Assembly: GCA_026874595.1 (NCBI GenBank)
Contig: CM049308.1
Location: forward strand, 38,715,027-38,779,026
DNA: 64,000 nucleotides
Origin: Sipunculus nudus
Lineage: Eukaryota > Annelida > Sipuncula > Golfingiida > Sipunculidae
Direction of reading: 5' to 3'
Shown: in pieces, positions 1-13,100 of the stretch
Numbering within the stretch: the stretch's first letter is position 1
How the letters are laid out: each line of letters opens with the position of its first letter
Notes under the pieces: model-generated
Told to the model about the DNA's origin: nothing
The model's database searches: none
Seen by the model: the letters and a program-made list of their open reading frames with translations, nothing else
Position numbers and translations under genes: made by a program

Positions 1-79
1 AACAAAATAGTTACTCTGTGTCCAGATTTGATTAAACATGCCCACATGATGATCTTCCTTGATAAACCTCTCCACTACT

Positions 80-959
80 CAGGGATATGCTCAGAATAAT
101 TTTAGTGCCGGGCGGGTGGGCCGTGCACGTGAAATGGGGGGGCCTGGGATATTTAAAGTAAAACTTTCATTTTTTATAGACGTGATTCGTGATATTTCAG
201 CTGCATGAATAAATCATTAGTATAGTAATACTAAAAACTATTATTAATTTCCAAAATGCCGACAGCAATGCCACCACTGAGAGCAAATTTGATTGTAAAA
301 GTTAAAACATTGTGGTGAACTCATATGTCAGTTCAGATTCTGTCGGTCAGGATTTGTTGAATACTTCCATATAATATGGTTATAAGAAAGGACTGTATTC
401 ATTTTTTCGCGCTTAAAACCTGATACCAAACATCATATTCCACTTTTCTACGGCAGTTTGGCCTCATTAGGAACTGTGACCTTACAAATGTTTTCAAATA
501 TTTACGTCAATCATCAATTATATTCAATCAAACATTGTTTGGCGCGTGATATGATTTCATAGTTCTAAGCTGATATCAGCATTAATCTTTTATACAGATA
601 CAAGGTGGCGCTACCATAGCAGCTACGTTCACTCCTTTCATATCAAATAATATGGCACATATCACTTAATATGGCACATTTTGAAAGAGTACCTTCTATT
701 AAATGTTCATTTTGGGCGCCACTGGATGTCATCTAGTGTGGAAGACATGCACTTAGATTATATCCGACAGGGGTCACTAATTGTAATACCGGTAAAACAA
801 CAAGAGATAAGCTTACACGCATGTATTTTTGTTCATGGCTTAAACAATTTAAAAATATTACTGCCGGGCAGGCATTGACACTTTACAGTCAAGTGCCGGG
901 CGGCAGGAAAGACTGCCGGGCGCACCCGCCTGGCGCCACCCGGCGTTGGCACATCCCTG
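80..959. mobile_element. Non-autonomous hAT-like element (CAGGGAT-TGC termini)
   Basis: The left end reads CAGGGATATGC at 80; the right end reads GCACATCCCTG ending at 959, which is its inverted repeat with one mismatch. The 6-bp sequence ACTACT stands immediately outside both ends (74-79 and 960-965) as a target duplication. Several GC-rich GCCGGGCGG-type motifs lie near both ends (108-130 and 865-945), unlike the AT-rich interior. There is no transposase ORF, so it is non-autonomous. The CAGGG terminus fits the hAT superfamily; a 6-bp rather than 8-bp duplication is known for some hAT lineages but leaves the class uncertain. Confidence 0.65.
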
Positions 960-1267
960 ACTACTGTGTACAGATACAAACTTATGATCTCAAGAACTCA
1001 TGATCTTCAGCTCATTCCTGGAACCCTAGATTCTGTAACCTCTGTCTAAAGCTAAGACTCCTTATATACAGAATGCAGGATAAGAGGCTTCATATGTGCC
1101 TGCACAGCAGCATGTATGTTTTCTGTGTGTTGATCCTGGCCAGATATGCTTTCAGCATGCCGGATCTGTGCATAAGGAATCTCGCGTTACATATTTAGTC
1201 AATACAGATCCACATTTGGCACATAAGGAAGGTTAGCTTTAGGGGTTGGTACTGCTCTGATTATAAG

Positions 1268-1952
1268 TACACTCTTTACACAGCGCTTTAACTAAGGCCT
1301 ACTGCCTATATGGCAAGCGCTGTTTGTTATGACCTCGTATCCTGAATTTGCTACACCAGAGGGGAGCACTGTATTTTTGTCCAATCAGATGAGACCTTGT
1401 CCTGGAAGACACAGCCAAGCGAGGAATACACGGAGCCAATCATGTTCATTTCGTTTTGAGTGACAGCTCATCGTCCCAGTAACTGTCTGAACAGGCTCAG
1501 AGAGAATTGCCGCATACGTGGTTTGCTTAGGGCCTTGGGCACATAGGATGCCCGGCCGGTGAGTTGTAATTCAAACTAAATGTAACAACAAAGGCTGCGT
1601 GCACACCTTGCTGGCTGGTTTCAGTTCTGCAGACAACAGATACATGGCTAAGCTAATACAGCCATGCTGTCAGAATCGAATCGGTCGATGAGGCCAGAAT
1701 GCAGAGGGAGCAATTAAAATTCGACCGTTAACTGTCTTCAAACGGCGCTTGAAGCGCAGCGGAGCCAGGATGCCTGTCGAGTGTTTGTTTATTTGCATCT
1801 GGTTGGCTGCTTGTCACATCATACGCACGTGTTTTTCAGCGGACAACGAACCGCCATCTGGTGTCTAAATATATCATAAACGGTCAAAGCTGACAGCGTG
1901 AAAATTACTTGCTTCTTTTGAAGCGTAAGATTTCCGCTGCCTCAGGAGCGTA
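1268..1952 (+). mobile_element. TACRCTC-end non-autonomous DNA transposon, copy 1
   Basis: A 685-bp block whose reverse complement recurs at 17229-17927. It begins TACACTCTTTACACAGCG and ends CTCAGGAGCGTA, giving imperfect terminal inverted repeats that share TACRCTC and CAGCG. The 8-bp sequence ATTATAAG flanks both ends (1260-1267 and 1953-1960). It is richer in CpG than its surroundings and carries several CCAAT/ATTGG motifs. It has no coding capacity. The target-duplication size excludes a solo LTR and points to hAT- or Mutator-type mobility; the family is unknown to me. Confidence 0.75.
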
Positions 1953-1960
1953 ATTATAAG

Positions 1961-3060
1961 GAGATTTATTCATAGTGGTGTATTGTGTCTAATTAAAACT
2001 CTACAGTTGTGTCACTGAAAGGTCCACTGATATATATATATTAATTAAATCACATGTCTAAATCAGACATTTCAGAGTCATTATATTTTAAAAAAAATCA
2101 AGAAAAAAGCTTTCTACAAAATCAGAAGAGCTGAGAATAATTTTTCCACTATAAATTGTAGTCTTAACAACAGAATGTTATACACAAAATTGAATTGCAT
2201 CTTTCCATGTGACTCCATTCCTTATAAAGGAACTGGTTCATATCTGATCTGTGAAAAGGCATTGAGTATTCAAATGAAGTGATAGCAATCTATGTGCACT
2301 TATGCATTGGTTTCCATATTTTCATTCATGCATTGCATTGTACAAATTGCAATTGACATTCCATTCAGAAGTGCCCTCATGACCAACAAAGGGTTTAAGT
2401 TTTTTTCTGAATACATTTTATTTATGCTAAATAAATGCCAGTAATATATTAGACTCAATTTCATCATCAGGTTTGAATACTGTTGTTACAGTTTTGATGT
2501 CATAATAGTTTCTTTAGTTATATTTATATGTCATAGATTGTGACTTTTTATTTCCCTCCCAGATTTTCCGGGGCAGGGTAAGATGCAATGACTTTGAACC
2601 ATAACCATTAAAATTACAATTAGATTTTCAATCAAGATTCAGGGTACTTATTAGGCCAAAAAATTTACATGCTCCAAGTGCAGTGGTGCTTCCTTAAAAC
2701 AAAACATACATGAACCTAAAGATTTCAACATGCACCTTGTAATAATAGTGAGAAAATTAGCCTGTTGAGGGAGTTTCTGTTGCTCAAAGAATAGAAAATG
2801 CTAATTAATGATTGTAATGTTTATGAATAGTAAAAGATAAGATACTGCACTTTTTTCATTGGTTTATAATACATGAACAGAGTGCACCCTTGTTACAAAT
2901 TCTACCTGCACAAAAGAAAATGTACATGCAGATGTGCAAGTGTGCACCCTCTATTTGGCGCCCTGAAATAACAAAGTATAAATTTTTACAGCATAATGAT
3001 TAAATAACAGTTATATTTAGAGATAATTCCTTCATTTGCATTTACACAAAATCTACATTA
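1961..3060. other. Intron 1 sequence with no recognised feature
   Basis: AT-rich sequence with short A and T runs. I see no exon-like ORF with splice sites, no RNA gene and no terminal-repeat element. Confidence 0.5.
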
Positions 3061-3074
3061 GTACTTTTGCTGCA

Positions 3075-3695
3075 AGGCCATTGGATAAAAATTTAAAGAA
3101 AACAAACTACAAACTAAATCATACACAGTCTGGTGACATATATTCAATGTATGGTTTCCTGCAAGTTTCATTCATACCTGAAAGGCCATTGGGTAAAAAA
3201 TTGAAGAAAATAAACTACAAACTAAATCATACACAGTCTGGTGACATATATTCAGTGTATGGTTTCCTGCAAGTTTCATTCATACCTGAAAGGCCATTGG
3301 ATAAAAATTTAAAGAAAAAAAACTACAAACTAAATCATACACAGTCTGGTGACATATATTCAATGTATGGTTTCCTGCAAGTTTCATTCATACCTGAAAG
3401 GCCATTGGATAAAAATTTAAAGAAAAAAAACTACAAACTAAATCATACACAGTCTGGTGACATATATTCAGTGTATGGTTTCCTGCAAGTTTCATTCATA
3501 CCTGAAAGGCCATTGGATAAAAATTTAAAGAAAAAAAACTACAAACTAAATCATACACAGTCTGGTGACATATATTCAGTGTATGGTTTCCTGCAAGTTT
3601 CATTCATACCTGAAAGGCCAATGGGTAAAAAATTGAAGAAAATAAACTACAAACTAAATCATACACAGTCTGGTGACATATATTCAATGTATGAT
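3075..3695 (+). repeat. 108-bp satellite, about 5.7 head-to-tail copies
   Basis: Units start at AGGCCATTGG at 3075, 3183, 3291, 3399, 3507 and 3615, an exact 108-bp spacing. Two sub-variants are mixed: GGATAAAAATTTAAAG and GGGTAAAAAATTGAAG. Because 108 is a multiple of three and the unit has no stop in one frame, a 227-codon ORF (3036-3719) of 36-residue repeats results. It has no splice context, no recognised domain and an AT-driven Lys/Asn/Tyr composition, so I treat it as a satellite in intron 1, not a gene. Confidence 0.9.
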
Positions 3696-4375
3696 GTCTA
3701 TACTAAGTATCAAGTTTGACTGCATCATGTGGCTATTTACACTTGTCTCTTATAGAAAGGCAAAACTGATTGCTATCTCACACACACAGACACACACATA
3801 TATATGTATATATAGATGTATATATTGCATATATAGTTTTCAGGATCAGGCTTTGAATCATATTTTAAAAATACTGTTTTGACATTGAGAAAAACATAAG
3901 CATAGCTAGAAAAATATACTTTTCACATATTTAGAAGTCCAACACATTTCACTTTGAGAGATATCAATCATGAAGCCTTGGGAAAAAAATCAAATGTAAA
4001 AATATCTTCTAATATTCTTTTATCATATCTTATTGTTTATTTGACGAATGCCTTGGTACTTTTTTTTTACACAAATTGAAGCACCTGTGGAAATAAATAA
4101 ATTGTATGATGGAAAAGAATTCAGCTCATCATTCTACAGATCATTAAACACATCAGAGTTATTTCCAGTAGTGTGTTATATTCATGATATTCAGTGATGT
4201 GAACATTTAATACAAATAATTTTTACCTTGATATTTTGCACTGAGTATGCAATACATTACCATTTGAAACAATGAAGTTAATTTTTGGAAGTGATTGCTC
4301 CAATGCTTACCTTGGTTGAGATTGGTTTTGAAGTGTCTGTCTCACAAGATAAAAATACAGTGTGATATTGAATTT

Positions 4376-5913
4376 TTATGCCCCCGCCACAAAGTGGCCG
4401 GGGCATATAGTTTTACCCATGTCCGTCATTCCGTCCTTCCGTCATTCCGAAATGAAACAGTTGTACAGACTTTTTTTCGCAATGCCTGCAGATATTGGCC
4501 TGATTTTTGGTGTGTGGGCAGATATAGACCAGTTACAGATTGAGTTCGCGTTTCCTCCCGGTTGACCTACTTTTGACCGTTTTACGGCTCCTAAACTTAG
4601 AAAATTTCATGAAAAATAGAAATATTCATAACAAATGCATATGTACTGACTTTTTTTCCTCAATGCCTGCAGATACCACCCTGATTTTTTTTGTGTGGGC
4701 AGATAATGACAGTTACAGATCGAGTTTGCGTTTCATCCTGGTTGACCTACTTTTGATTGTTTTACGGATCCTAAACATAGAAAATTTCATGAAAGACAGA
4801 AATTTTTATGGAAAATGCACATGTATGGACTTTTTTTTGCAATGCCTGCAGATATTGGCCTGATTTTTGGTGTGTGAGCAGATATAGACCAGTTACAGAT
4901 CGAGTTTGCATTTCGTCCTGGTTGACATACTTTTGACCGTTTTACGGCTCCTGAACATAGAAAATTTCATGAAAAATATGAAATTTCATGACAAATACAC
5001 ATGTACGTTTTTTTTTCTCAGTGCCTGCAGATATTGGCCTGATTTTTGGTGTGTGGACAGATATAGACCAGTTACAGATCGAGTTCGCGTTTCGTCCTGG
5101 TTGACCTACTTTTGACCGTTTTACGGCTCCTAAACTTAGAAATTTTCATGAAAAATAGAAATATTCATGACAGATACACATGTACGGACTTTTTTCGCAA
5201 TGCCTGCAGATATTGGCCTAATTTTGGTTTGTGGGCAGATATAGACCAGTTACAGATCGAGTTCGCGTTTTGTCCCAGTTGACCTATTTTTGACCGTTTG
5301 ACGGTGCTCTAACATAGAAAATTTCATAAAAAAGGTGCACATGTATGGACTTTTTTTCGCAGTGCCTGCAGATATGGGCCTGATTTTTGGTGTGTAGGCA
5401 GATAATGACCAGTTACAGATCGAGTTCTTGTTTTGTCTCAGTTGACCTACTTTTGACCATTTGACTGCTCCTGAACATAGAAGGTTTCATGAAAAATATA
5501 AATTTTCATAACAAATGCATATGTACTGACTTTTTTTCCTCAATGCCTGCAGATACCACCCTGATTTTTTTTGTGTGGGCAGATAATGACAGTTACAGAT
5601 CGAGTTTGCGTTTCATCCTGGTTGACCTACTTTTGATTGTTTTACGGATCCTAAACATAGAAAATTTCATGAAAGACAGAAATTTTTATGGAAAATGCAC
5701 ATGTATGGACTTTTTTCACAATGCCTGCATATACTGGCATGATTTTTGGTGTGTTGCTTGATAATGACCCGTTACAAATCGAGTTTGCATTTTGCCCTTG
5801 TTGACCTACTTTTGACCATACGACACCTCCTGAACTTAAAAAATTTTCCAAATTTTACAAATGTTTCTAATTTGCCCAAGGCAGGGGCATTCGTGTCGTT
5901 CCGACACATCTAG
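4376..5913 (+). mobile_element. Helitron/Helentron-like non-autonomous element with eight ~179-bp tandem units
   Basis: The head has a GCCCC...GGGGC palindrome (4380-4408) and a GTCCGTCATTCCGTCC-rich stretch. The body holds units marked by ATGCCTGCAGATA at about 4482, 4663, 4842, 5021, 5200, 5362, 5543 and 5721, spaced about 179 bp (one of 162). The tail is the hairpin GTGTCG-TTC-CGACAC (5893-5907), then AT and CTAG (5910-5913) followed by T. A short hairpin near a CTRR 3' end without target duplication is the Helitron signature; internal tandem arrays are typical of molluscan pearl/HINE elements. About 200 bp around 4629-4840 recurs almost unchanged around 5508-5720. ORFs here are products of the repeats. 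Confidence 0.7.
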
Positions 5914-6121
5914 TTTATATGATGAATCAGCACATTTAGTTTTACTAATCACCAACAGGAGATGCTAGCGGTTGGCATAAAATACTTTTTTTTGCAGTAA
6001 CTGCCAGGTGCAGCCATCATTTGAGGGTGGTTAAAACTATTTGTACTTAGTCACCAAAGACTTCAAAATCATCCCGGACTTGAAGGCAGATGCAGGGGAC
6101 ATAAATTTCTTGAATTTGCGT

Positions 6122-6934
6122 GTTTTCATTTGAAATGTGTAATGAAAAAAATCCCATGGCATTGTGGTATTGCTGCCCTAGATTACATACAAAACAATCA
6201 ACATCCATGGCCTTACTGAACCTTCAATAGGTCACAGACAGGGGCTTCACTGCTTCCTATCTAGAAGAAGGGAATGTATTGTGGTATGATGTTGGTGTCC
6301 TCTGTGGTAAACAGTGCTGCCGAAAACAATAAAATGTTAATTCCATGAGGATTTACACCAAATTCTCATGTTGAGAATTTTTTTCTCCAGACATATATAT
6401 GTCAAATTTCAGTTAAATTCATGATACTGTTTTGCAGATACCTTGAGGACCCACACACAGAATACACCAGGAAACAATACATTATACAATAATCTACAAA
6501 ATTATTCTTTCTAAATGTAGTATATAGTTTTCATTTGAAATGTGTCATGAAAAAAATCCCATGGCATTGTGGTATTGCTGCCCTAGATTACATACAAAAC
6601 AATCAACATCCATGGCCTTACTGAACCTTCAATAGGTCACAGACAGGGGCTTCACTGCTTCCTATCTAGAAGAAGGGAATGTATTGTGGTATGATGTTGG
6701 TGTCCTCTGTGGTAAACAGTGCTGCCGAAAACAATAAAATGTTAATTCCATGAGGATTTACACCAAATTCTCATGTTGAGAATTTTTTTCTCCAGACATA
6801 TATATATGTCAAATTTCAGTTAAATTCATGATACTGTTTTGCAGATACCTTGAGGACCCACACACAGAATACACCAGGAAGCAATACATTATACAATAAT
6901 CTACAAAATTATTCTTTCAAAATGTAGTATATAG
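6122..6934 (+). repeat. Tandem duplication of a ~405-bp block
   Basis: Copy 1 spans about 6122-6526 and copy 2 about 6527-6934. They differ only at a few bases (for example TGTAATG/TGTCATG, AAACAATAC/AAGCAATAC and two extra bases in a TATA run). The unit has no ORF and no terminal repeats. It ends 124 bp upstream of ACBD3 exon 2, within intron 1. Confidence 0.92.
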
Positions 6935-7057
6935 TGTTGTTTCTCAAATGTAGATATTTCTTGTTCTGCTGGTCTTACGGGCTCATTACATCAGTGACCT
7001 AAATTGAAATATTAAGAAATGTCAAAGATAATCTCACTTCTTAATTTTATTTCACAG

Positions 7058-7199
7058 AAAAGGAAGGCAAGGCCATGCACCTGACGTACAAAGACAAATT
7101 GAAGCTGGTGGCATATACTAAACAAGTGGCTCATGGGAAGTACCGTCCAGATGGATACCCAGAGGTCGGCTTCTTGGACGTTGTAGGAAATGACAGGAA
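7058..7199 (+). CDS. ACBD3: ACBD3 exon 2: core of acyl-CoA-binding (ACB) domain
   Basis: The acceptor TTTATTTCACAG precedes 7058 and the donor GTAAGTATG starts at 7200. The exon opens with the last two bases of a split codon (probably Glu) and closes two bases into a Lys codon. Translation includes [28 protein letters not shown] and [13 protein letters not shown]. In the ACB fold this covers helix 2, which carries the acyl-CoA-contacting Tyr/Lys positions, and the loop before helix 3. The spacing matches ACBD3 better than the small ACBP (DBI), notably the [13 protein letters not shown] stretch where ACBP has a shorter segment. The N-terminal helix that should precede it must be on an upstream exon, which I could not locate. 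Intron 2 that follows is about 26.9 kb. Confidence 0.93.
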
Positions 7200-10100
7200 G
7201 TAAGTATGAAGTGCATCAGGTGCAGCTATTTCAGATGGTTATAATATATAGTTACCACAGACTTACACAGAATTTTAGGTTACTAATCACACTTTCCACA
7301 CAACTCCATTCTATAGTTATCTCTGCCAAGATTCTGGGTTATAATTTGGTGGTGTTGGTTTGTCTGTTAGAAACAGAACTCCAAAAGTTATAAACAGATT
7401 TTGATGAAATCATCAGGATAGCTGGGCATTAATTTAAGTTGGGGTGATCCAGATCACCATCACGATCTAGGAATTTTTTAAAGAAAATGCTGCTTTCCGG
7501 CAATGCCATGTGGGAGTATATACTAGTATCAGCAGTCTTGTTAACTTTCTTACCACTAGATGGGGCTCAGTGTCTGTATGCTATAAAGTTCAGTGATTGT
7601 CCTGCTTCATCACACATTTCTGACCGTGCCATATGGGGATAATGAGCAGCTTTGCCGGAAGTCTGCAATCTCTCAGTGCATATTTCTTGTTGTAAATGCA
7701 TTAAAAATACAAAACGCTGTTATCACCAGCATGTTTTATTTTGTGATGAATGTGCATAATTAGGGCCCCACTTGACAAGCGGTGCTCTATAGTGATCATC
7801 GTGTCAGTCCGTCCTTCCGCCAGTGACACTTTCTTTCACACGCGATAACTCTACGACAATCTCATGCAGCTTTCCCAAATTCACAGGAGTGATTGGTTCC
7901 TATGAGGGCTCCAGACCTATTGAATTACAGAACTTGCGGAATTCCAATAAGGCCGCCACAGCCCATTTGCTGATTTTCATTCGTGCGCAATAACTCAACA
8001 ACAACCTATTGCAGCTTTCCCAAATTCACAAGGAAAATGGGTACCTATGAGGGCTCCAGACCTATTGAACTACAGACCTGTTGGAATTCCAATATGGCCA
8101 CCAAAGCCTGATCGCTGAATTTCTTTTGCGTGCAATAACTCAACAACAACCTACTGCAGCTTTCCCAAATTCACAGGGATGATTGGTTCCTCTTTGAGCT
8201 CTAGACCTATTGAATTACAGACATGTCGGAATTCCAATATGACCGCCACAGCCTGATCCTTGGTTTTCTTTTGCATGTGATAACTCAACAACAACCTACA
8301 GCAGCTTTCCCAATTTCAAAGGGATCATTGGTGACTATGAGGGCTCCAAACCTATTGAATTACAGTCTTGTTCAAAATCAGATATGGTCAACAGACTACA
8401 TTTGGTCATTTTCTATTCCACACATTATTTCAGACATATCTTCTTCAATATCATTTGATCCAGTAGGATTTTTTCCCTCATGCATATGGATAAAAACCTG
8501 TTTTTGTTTGTCCTGTTTTTCAAATTTTACTTAATTTTTCACCCACTTGTAAACTTGTCCAGCACTACCAGAAATGCGGGGCCCTCTGAGGACCATTTTC
8601 CGACCACATCTAGTTGTTGCCTGTTATCTGGTCTGTTAATCAGCATGTGTTGCTTAAGTCTTGTCAGCTTGCTGGTAGGTAAACCCCTTACAGGCTCTCG
8701 CATATAAAAATGGGTACAAAAGGTCTACACTAAGATGGATTAGTCCATATGGTTCCTAAACACCGGTGTGAGATTTCACTCAAATTTTTATAAGTCACCT
8801 TGGATTCTTATAACATTGGTGTGCAGTACCAAAAAAGACATGTACTCATATATTTAGTGTAATATACAGACACACAACAGTCTTGTTTGCACACTGGCCA
8901 CAGTGCTTATTGAATTCAAAGTTGCACATAGGCAAATCCTTCTTGAAAGGCTCTAATAAAAAGTAATATGGCAGTTTTTATCATGGTTGACACACTAGTC
9001 CTTTTATCAGTTGACTATACTAGTAGTGATCTTGATCTTAAAGGTTAGATTTGTTGGAATCTTGAAACATTGTGACCCCCCCCCCCCCCCCCCCCACACT
9101 AACTTTTGAAGAACTAGCATCCCAACACTTGTCGTCATTGTACTAGTTAATGCTAGGAGTGGTACAACTACCAGTCCATGAGGGATAACTGTCAGTAACC
9201 AGCCTTGGGAGTTTTATGGTTCTTTTACATTTCATTGGACAAAGTATCTTATCATCTACATGTTATCATGGGAGGCAGTACACCATGTAGAGTAAGGTAC
9301 ATTAAAGGTTTATTTGTTCTTGCTTGAAAAGTGGTCGCCTTGTCTGTCTGTCCTTCCAACAGTGATGCTTTCTCTGGTGCACAATGTTTCAAAGAGATGT
9401 GTTTGATCTTTCTCATATTCACAGAAGTGATTAATGCTTATGAGGACTCTGGGCCTTTTGATGTGCCTATGAGGACTCCAGCCCTCTCAAATTACACACT
9501 CAGGCAAAAACCAATATGGCCACTAGGACACAATTGGGGATTATCTTTGTACACAGTATCTCGAAGAGAATGCATTTGATTTTTATAATATTCACAGGGA
9601 TTGTTGGTGCCTAAGAAGGCTGTAGCCCTGTTGAATAACAGAACTGTCCAAAAACCAATATGGCTGCAAGGGCATAATCATTATTTTTCTTTTGCGCACA
9701 ATTTCTGAAAGAGAGTGCCTTCTATCATTCTAAATTTCATTGGGATGATTTGTACCTATGAGAGCATTAGCCTTAACTTAGTTAAAATCAGCCCATGATT
9801 GGATGTTTGCTATTGAATTTCAGACATTAGTAATACAATATTATTATAACTAGTTTTACCATCCTGTAAAATAAATAAAGTTTATAACCAATATGGCTAT
9901 CAGGCTGTGATCTTAGAATTCCTTTTGCATGCACTCAGGAAATGATTAAGCAATTGCTGTGAACATTTTATTAAATATTGACACTCAATAGAGGGCGTGT
10001 GCCATTAAATTTCAGACCTAATCCTATTTTAATTTTAGGATTTTGGTGTGGTCCAATTAAAGTGTTGTTCTGCTCTAAACCTTGTGGATGGATGTCACCT

Positions 10101-13100
10101 TGCCACCAAACTCTCTGTAATAGATTCATGCTGCATCCCCCGGCATTCCATTATCAAATTCTTGACTGGTTTATTTCTTCCAGATTCTCGAAAGCCCTCA
10201 TGGGGTTGCCATTTTGCATACACACTAAAACCTGGATATCACAGGTTGCATGTTGAAATTATGGGTGTACCACTATTTCAGTATAACTAATGCTTATGAC
10301 ACCTCTATGATCCCTTGACTTGTGCATATATAGCCTGGCAAAAGAAGGCTTAATAGTTAAATATCCCTTCTTTATGTATTCAACCTCTTTTTTCACAAGC
10401 AAGACACAGTGCTCAGGTATGTATGTAACTCTGGATATACATCTGTTAAAGTAATGATCCAAATCACTCATATTACCAAACAAAATCGTTAGCCTCCCAT
10501 CTATTGGTAGTAATTTTGTAAATATAATATTTATGACATTCCTGTTGTTTTTAACCCCACAGAACAGATCCTAGTACATGGTGAGTTAGATGTTGACCTC
10601 CTGGTAGGCCCTGTTGTGCTTGATAGTACCTGTATCTTGAGCACTGTGACCTGCTTTAAAGACCTCCCTTTCAGTCCAGTTTCAGGTGTTGTTTGTCTGT
10701 TATCCCTGTAGTAACAGAACTTCGCTGCACAAGCATGATATGTTTATCTGTCTTTGTTTTTTTTGCTGAAGTTTGTGAAGATAGTTTGAAATAATTTTTT
10801 TCCACATAAACATATAAATATAATAGTAGCATACAGTTTTCCTAAACCAAAGATTGATATTATAAATAATATCTTCCAATTATGAACAAGATTTTTTATT
10901 CCTTTTGTATTCCATGTTCTCTTAGGTTTTTTTTTCAAATTGATAAGATTTTGCAAGAAAATTAAAATTATTAATGTAATAATGGATATACTCTGTGTAT
11001 ATTATTGTGTTGGTAAGATCATGAAAATGGAATCTTTGCGAACACTGAAATGGTGAAAATCACAAAATTGTAAACATTACTGAACATTATGGATATCATG
11101 TTGAATACAAACATAAATGATTAGCTCAAGTTACAACAAGGCTTTCCTTTGTCTTTGCTCATTTCAATGACTGGATCACAGACCATAGCTCCAGTTCTTT
11201 GTTCAGCACTGAACAATATAATGGTGCATGCTTTCTTGATTGCTGCATGCCATGCAGTCTCAAGCTGTTGGCCAATTGCAATGGAACTTTGGGGGGGGGG
11301 GGGGATGGGCTGACTTTTATGTACTTATCTCCAAAATTACAGGCATTAGTAAAACAAATTTAAGTGAATTGGTTCCTATAAAATTTGTACCAACCAGAAC
11401 ATTAGCAGGATACCAGATAATGCTGTAGATTCCTGAAAATAGAAAAGTGTGAGACCACAGCCTCAGACATAAAAATAATATTTTTGCAATAATATAAGCA
11501 GGGAGAACAATATCCCTATGTATTTTGTTCTATTGTTTTATTGTATTACCTTGTAATTATTTCCTTCTCTGGCTTAGAGAGACTCTGTTACCTTTCAAGA
11601 TGCATTTTATTGATTATTTTAATGTATAAACAAAATTTCTATACAATATTTTAAAAAAAGAAAGAAAATATGTACATTTTTAAGCACCTCTTTAATTTTA
11701 ACAAATAATCTCCGTATAACTTTTTTCAATTGGTTTAATGTCATGCTTGCTTAAATAAGGTGAATAAACTGAGACTCTTAAAAAAATTTAGCCAGGACAC
11801 TTGAACTGGTTAATATGATTGGATTATGAACTATGTTAATGCAACGTTAATTATAATGTTTATTTTGTACCATACTGATTCCAGTCAGGGCCATTGCCAT
11901 CCCTCTAAATTACAGGAACTCTGTATATGTGAAAAATACACTGAAAAGAAGTTTAAGAATCCCATAACCAATACAGTTTTTTACTCAAGCTTGTTTAGTG
12001 ATATTGTGTTTAGATGTCTCTGTATACCCAATCGAATAAAGACTAAATATTATATAATCTGCAACTAAATATATAATAAAATACAGGATTTACAACCCAG
12101 CTGGATATGCACCTTCATCAATATGTTCACCAAAATTTGATGGTTTTTTTTCCTATCCTGTGTGGAAATTGGTTTAGTTTTTTTTTGCATAATCTTGCAA
12201 ACAAAGAAACGGACAAACAGGGGTTGAAACATGATCACCTTGCCTGAGGTACAACTTACTAGATATGTACAAAAACAATTTCCTAGCTACTGTGTAGTCT
12301 TGGATTATAAATAAATGTTTCTCAGTGGAAAACACTCTGAAAACAGGTCCACATATATGGGTTGGGTAGTCTGGTAGACTTTGTGTAAATATGAAGATAT
12401 GTCATCTGAAGGAACCCTGTCAGCACAAGAACAGTCTGTCATGTTAGAACGAGATGGTCCCTGGCTTTAATGGCCCATATGCTGCCAGTTTGTAAATGTT
12501 TGTCAATGTGTATCAGGTTCATTCCATTACAAAGCCCCTGTGATCCCGTTCTTGCTGCTGAAATGTAAATCTTCATATTGGCATATAGATTTATTCACTA
12601 ATGCTGTGGAATGGCATCTCAAATTTCCCTGCAGCTTTTATTGATTTTGTGATGAATACATTGTTTTTTCTCCCTCATGAACATTTGAAATGACATCTCT
12701 TCCAAATGGTCTGGTGTGTATATGTGTGGAGATACAGTGTGTAGTATGGATTTGATGGAGCTGCTCTATTGACAGTCTCAGTTATAGCAGAACTGGCTGC
12801 TGAGAACATCTGTTTCAGGCTTCAGCTGTACTGAGACCATCCAGCAGGGGTGTCTTCACAGTAGACATGTTCAACAGAGTCAGGTTTTAATTGAGGGTTT
12901 ATATGTTGTACTGTATTTATCATCTGTATTATTATTTCACTGCTGTAGCAATGCAAAATAATTTGAGCAACCGGGGTAAGTAAAATTAGGGTTCATGCAG
13001 GCTATGCTTACTTGATTTTTTTTGGAATCTGGGTCTGTGTTTTCAGTGATATAGTGCCATTTCAGCCCTCTGACATTAGAGAGTCTATGACCAGGATACT

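Noticed and set aside
1268-1952. Solo LTR or duplicated gene promoter
   Set aside because: The 8-9-bp target duplications and TACRCTC inverted ends, seen independently in both copies, indicate a DNA transposon.
3075-3695. CRISPR-like array
   Set aside because: Units are contiguous 108-bp tandem copies without unique spacers, in a eukaryotic intron.
3036-3719. 227-codon ORF of 36-residue repeats as a protein-coding gene
   Set aside because: It is an in-frame reading of a 108-bp satellite. There is no splice context, no domain, and AT-driven composition.
1-7057. First coding exon of ACBD3
   Set aside because: I looked for the expected N-terminal ACB helix (WGFGLEELY-like) ending in a phase-1 donor and did not find it. 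It probably lies upstream of the window.
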